Source: Synanceia verrucosa
Lineage: Eukaryota > Chordata > Actinopteri > Perciformes > Synanceiidae
Length of the DNA: 64,000 nt
NCBI GenBank assembly: GCA_029721515.1
Contig: CM056562.1
Location: 13,363,335 to 13,427,334, forward strand
Direction of reading: 5' to 3'
Positions 59,669 through 64,000 of the stretch are shown piece after piece. Made by a program: the position numbers and the translations under genes. Every line of letters starts with the position of its first letter. The stretch's first letter is position 1. Below the pieces are notes generated by a model that was given only the letters and a program-made list of their open reading frames with translations, was not told the origin of the DNA and made no database searches.

Positions 59669-62373
59669 GCACTTATAGCCCCTGACTTCAAAACTTGGAA
59701 AATGCCAGCCGACAAAGAAATGCTGGTGTTTGTGGCACTTTCTGCCTTCCTGGGACTCACCCAATGTCAAAATATGCAGAGTAAGTGTTACTTTCTTCAT
59801 ATTTATTTGATGAATACACAATATTTCCCACTGTAATGAAGTAACACTAATACTGGACTTACATTCTTTCACTTAGATAAAGTTAAATAGTTAAAGGTTA
59901 GAGTTAAATAGGCTGCCGAACACTCCTGCCAAATACATTTCTAAACTCAGAGAGAATTTGTTTGTTAAATTATATAAAACACTGTTGTCAATGTATCTGC
60001 TATGACTATAGTTTTCCAGGTTGGACACTGTACTGCAGCACCATGAGCAGCAGATGTCAGTGTTTGACTTCACAGCATTCAGTATCCTATTTCCTGCTCC
60101 CTGTGTGGACACTAAGAGGTCATGAGGTCATCCTGGGTTAAACTGTGTACATGAACCTTTGAGACTCCACTGAATCTCCATGTCACCATGAATAAATCAG
60201 TTAACACAGTGTTTATTTTCTACTTATGGTGTCCTAGCAACAGATAAAAAAGCCAGAGGTAGTACGAGCAGTTCAATATAAAGCGCTGTCACTTTTAAAT
60301 CAACTTTAATGTGTTTTGCTGGCCTATTGACGGCAAAACCTGCCAGTGAAACTCATGTGCATTGAGACAAGCCTCCAGCAAGTATCATCAGGGTTACAAA
60401 ATCTGTAAGCTGTGTCTTTCACCCACAGTTTTAACCTCACAGGAAACCCAACACAGCCATGCTGATATCATTCAAACTGCAGCACAAAGCGTCCAGTGTT
60501 TAAAATCCTGTCCCAAAAAAAGAAAATAAGCAGCCTCACAGGGTTTCATACATGACCTCACTGTGTCTGAGAAGAGATGACATTATTCATGACAATAAGC
60601 AAAGCAACTATCTGTGATGTCAGTGCAGACATAAGATTTAGAAATAGTCCAGCACCCTTTGATGCTGAATCACTGTGACATCAAAGTAAACGCAGTGTTT
60701 GTGCTGTCAGGTTTCAATCTGTTGGAGGAGTTTCGTGTCCCTGAGTCGAGAGGAGTGAGGAGAGTGGACGGCTCTCAGCCTGAGGCGGTGGCGTACCGTG
60801 TCAACCCCTCGATCCATCTACGGAGGACCATGAGGTACAGTACGAGACTGCCTGAGCCCAGTTCGTTCCAGTGAAGCAGGAAACATATGAATGAGTAAAA
60901 CTTTGTTTTGCTGCTTGATGGTTCAGTCTTTAACCTGGCTGCAGTGATGGAAATGTGTACACCACAGCTGGGTGTGGTTATAGGTGCTACAGTACAGAGC
61001 ATCACTATAGCCGCATTTCAGATGTGAAACAGACTTGAAACTTCCAAGCACTTGCAGAGAAGCAATGGTTTTCAGCCTGGAATCAAGCCACTATTTAAAG
61101 CTAAATATCCACATATTTTGTGAGCATGTTTACATGCTGAGAGTTAGTATTTAGCTCAAAGCGCCACCATGCCTCACAGAGCTGCGTGCAGGGCTGTAGA
61201 CTCTCTGTCTTGTTTTTCTTTGAACATCATTGCCTACAGATCCTATTATTGCCTTTGAGTTAACTGAACATATGCATTGTTCAAATTAAAAAAAACAAGA
61301 GTGACTGTCTGCTAAATATCAGACCATCAAAAAAATGTTTACAAAAGGTTACAAAGAAATGCGTCACATTGAAATCCATGCACCTCTGTTTCTACTTATA
61401 TATATTCTTATAAAATAACCCCTTGTGTTTCTATAAAAGCCCTTAATTGTTGTTTTGTGATGTTACCCAGCTCTTTAAACCTCACTGTCTCACCACAGCG
61501 ATGTGTATCCAGATGGACTGCCCTCCGACTACTCTGTCATCGCGACGTTTAAAGTGACCAACAGCACCGCCAAGAAATCCTGGGACCTGTGGCAGGTCAG
61601 CGACCCCAAAGGACAAGAGCAAGTCGGCCTGCGTTTCCAGGGTGACACTCGCTCTTTAGACTTCTTCTACACCAGCCCTCATGGGAGCCAGATGCTGAGG
61701 ACCTTCCATGGTGTGCAAAGGTTGTTTGACGGGGAGTGGCACAAGTTGGCGCTGAGCGTGAAGGGCAGCCAGGTGAAGCTGCTGATAGACTGTGAAGAGG
61801 TCAGCGTGGAGTCCATTGATGAGCCAAGGCCAGTCATCCACCAAGGGTACACCTCCATCGTCAAGCGGGCGGCTGGAGATCGTTCTTTGGCTGTATGTTC
61901 ACAGAAATATTTCAATTTCCTTTTTATTTGGGACACAACTTCACTTTCTCATATTATCTCCTCTCTGTTTCCAGGTGGACCTCCAGCAGATGGAGGTGTC
62001 ATGTGACCCAGAGCAGGCTTATTCAGAGGGCTGCTGTGAGCTCTCCAGCGTGGTGAGGCAGCTCCCCTTCAACGTGGTTTCTTCCCTCTGTTGGAAAAGT
62101 GTTTGTGGTTTTGATATCTTCATCTTGCCTTTGTGTTCACGGTAGTGTGGAGGGTACGCAGAGATCGGCCTAACAGCTGGAAGAGCGTCTTGCAAATGCA
62201 TGCATGGCCAACCTGGCATTCAGGGACCTCCAGGACCAAAGGTTAATGTACCTGCAGAGTGAAAATTGGCTGAACATACTCATGTTGAATCTGTGCTGAC
62301 ATGTATTTTTTTTCTGCAGGGTCACAGAGGTCTTCCAGGAAAAGCCGGAGACCAAGGAAGACAAGGAAATTGG
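59669..62373 (+). CDS. FACIT-type collagen alpha chain, 5' end (TSPN domain, first Gly-X-Y exons)
   Basis: Exons 59669-59780 (ATG 59702), 60711-60834, 61499-61892, 61975-62052, 62146-62241 and 62320-62373; all phases agree. The first encodes a signal peptide (MLVFVALSAFLGLTQCQ). The next two form a TSPN/laminin-G domain: FNLLEEFRVP, VYPDGLPSDYSVIATFKV, WDLWQVSDPKGQEQVGLRF, LFDGEWHKLALSVKGSQVKL, with VSCDPEQ and CCELSS closing it. After a Cys-containing link (ASCKCMHGQ) the triple helix starts PGIQGPPGPKGHRGLPG. The 62320-62373 exon is 54 nt, the classic fibrillar/FACIT unit. FACIT collagens coat fibrils or basement membranes. Position beside dst fits col21a1, but no von Willebrand A exon exists and TSPN residues look closest to col9a1. 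The gene continues past the window. Confidence 0.87.
59781..60710 (+). other. Collagen intron 1, checked for a von Willebrand A exon
   Basis: 930 nt between the signal-peptide exon and the TSPN domain. No plus-strand frame of useful length and no VWA-like motif is present. Confidence 0.65.
60835..61498 (+). other. Collagen intron within the TSPN domain
   Basis: 664 nt splitting the TSPN domain in phase 2 (ATGAG|gtacag ... CACAG). No other content recognised. Confidence 0.6.
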
Positions 62374-64000
62374 GTACCTTTACAATATTCTCTCAGTCAA
62401 GCAAATATCTAGTATTACACTGGATTCATTGTGTTTGTTTAACGTGAGCAGCATCCTTCCTGTACGTTAAAGAGTTAAACTGAATTGTGGGTGAGTGACA
62501 TTGTAAAACTTTTATTCGTGAAACAGAAGCAAGGCTGTGGAAAATGGCAACAGGAGCACAACTGAGAGTCGACAGGATGGAAACAGATCTGGAAGCAGAA
62601 GCACTTAGCGAGAGTAAACAAAAAGGCTCCTTTCAAATTTCGAGAACTCGTGTGTGCTTGCTAAAGATTTAGGAAGAAGCCAAGGCAAACACACAGATAC
62701 GGATGTGACAATAAATTTGTTTTTGTCGTTCTGAAATAGCCATTTGCATTTTAAAACACAGGCCTTGTCTGTTTAGAGTATAAGCTTTAAGTCAAACTGG
62801 CAAGCGATCACAGGATTTCTAATGGTTTTACTTTTCCAAGACACTGAGCCAAATGTAATGAATACCACACACAGGAAAACCAGGCAGCTCAGTAAGAGCG
62901 TACCCTCTAGTGTCTGGTAATGGGTGGCATTTGTGTGATTAACCATTGTGTGTAACGTTTCTCTCAAATGTTTTTATTTTTGTGGAAAAGATTTCTTATT
63001 TCCGCACCGGAAGATTTGAGGTTTGAGAGTCTGATAATGAACAATGTATTCTGCTGCATCAGCGAACGAACAAACACACTCGAGTTTCTATCCATCAGGG
63101 AGCCGCAGACGTGATTATTTCCACTTTAAATTTATGACTTGTTAATCTTTTTCATGTTTAGCAGGCAGTGTTATGCTGGAGCAGATCTGAGAGTCTTTTA
63201 AAAACAGTCTGCTGTGTTTAAAGAAGGAGGGTTTTTTTTTTTTTATACATATGCGACTGTTTGGCATTTAACGTGCCCTTTGCACTCAAGGAAATCCTCC
63301 ATGCTGCCTGAGCAAACACATGTACGCCTCCAGACCCACGTATGTTCAGAGCACATTTCCAGAGCTGTGCATGCTACATAATCATGTCCTGAGTAGCAGC
63401 TGTAGCTCATCTGGGTGTACACATCTGTCTTGTGTAACTCGTTAGAGTTTTGACCTCCTGCCAGCTTGTGAATCACAGAGCCCCAACATGTTTATCTCCT
63501 CCCCTGCTGGTGTTTGAGGAGGGCATTTCCTGGCACAGATATATGAGCTGTCCATCTCAGGTGGTGGGTGGTCCTTTTTCTCAGAGCTATCCCACCACAG
63601 TAACATCGTAAAGTTCAAGGTCGTGCCTCTCGCTGTACTGTCGGCCATCTCTGAGGCTGACCTTAGCTCAACTGACACTGCTTAAAGTTAGGTGAGGTGG
63701 TCAAATAAACCGTCAACACAAAGATATCTTTTCCTTATACAACTGAGGAAATTCTGGCCAATTTTGTTGTATTCATGACTTATAGTCCTTAAATCCTGCT
63801 GAACATGCTTGTACATATTATCCATATATATATTTTACCAGTGTGAGAGTTCCTGAATGTCCTGTCCTGTGCTGGAGAGACAGAGAGACACAGCTAGCCT
63901 GTTGTTTTTACACTCTGGTTTTGTATAGAACCAACAAACAAGACTTCAGCTTTAATTAGCTGGACACATTTTGTTTCTTTTGGACAGAGGCATTGTTTCT
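62374..64000 (+). other. Collagen intron running to the window edge
   Basis: I find no further Gly-X-Y exon in these 1.6 kb on either strand. The minus-strand frames at 63243-63678 show no homology. The next collagen exon must lie beyond the window. Confidence 0.55.

Noticed and set aside
63243..63678. Minus-strand genes near the right edge
   Set aside because: Short frames without domains, splice support or typical start context.
1..64000. CRISPR arrays, operons, prophage or toxin systems
   Set aside because: The sequence is intron-rich vertebrate DNA; no regularly spaced repeats or bacterial genes were found.

Overview
The window is vertebrate genomic DNA, almost certainly from a teleost fish and probably a percomorph. 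Genes are split into many short exons with GT-AG (sometimes GC-AG) introns. The introns carry dispersed repeats that I recognise from fish genomes: a tRNA-promoter SINE/L2-tail family, short inverted-repeat DNA elements, and AT and AAT microsatellites. No prokaryotic or viral gene was seen.

Nearly everything from the left edge to about 57.6 kb is the 3' part of one plus-strand gene, dystonin (dst, BPAG1), a giant spectraplakin that links cytoskeletal filaments to each other and to junctions. I could place 79 exons whose splice phases all agree. The order is: plakin-domain exons (295-2084); the two large BPAG1-e (BP230-type) exons, a coiled-coil rod (2743-5739) and a plakin-repeat tail with its own stop (5906-7930); linker exons (8268-9726); the large BPAG1-b exon with eroded plakin repeats and an acidic disordered stretch (10298-14251); the spectrin-repeat rod (14354-26137 and 32029-48600); two EF-hands (48690-49092); the GAR/GAS2 domain, which includes an 18-nt microexon (49174-52570); and the Gly-Ser-Arg tail with an SKIP end-binding motif (53372-56804). 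The C-terminal residues match DST better than MACF1.

Inside the 5.9-kb intron that splits the rod lies an alternative first exon (30229-31494) starting Met-Gly-Lys-Pro-Leu-Ser. It has a strong Kozak context, joins in phase to the next spectrin-repeat exon, and has a candidate TATA-less promoter upstream. It predicts a roughly 2,698-residue dystonin with only the second half of the rod, the EF-hands, the GAR domain and the tail, and possibly a lipid anchor at its N-terminus. All isoform switch points (exons ending at 2084, 5739, 9726, 14251, 26137 and 31494) are phase 0, so whole domains can be swapped without frame problems.

Downstream on the same strand, 59669-62373 holds the 5' end of a FACIT-type collagen gene: signal peptide, TSPN/laminin-G domain, a Cys-rich link, then Gly-X-Y exons including a classic 54-nt one. 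In mammals COL21A1 sits next to DST in this orientation, but no von Willebrand A exon is present here and the TSPN domain looks more like COL9A1, so the identity is left open. The rest of the collagen gene lies beyond the right edge.
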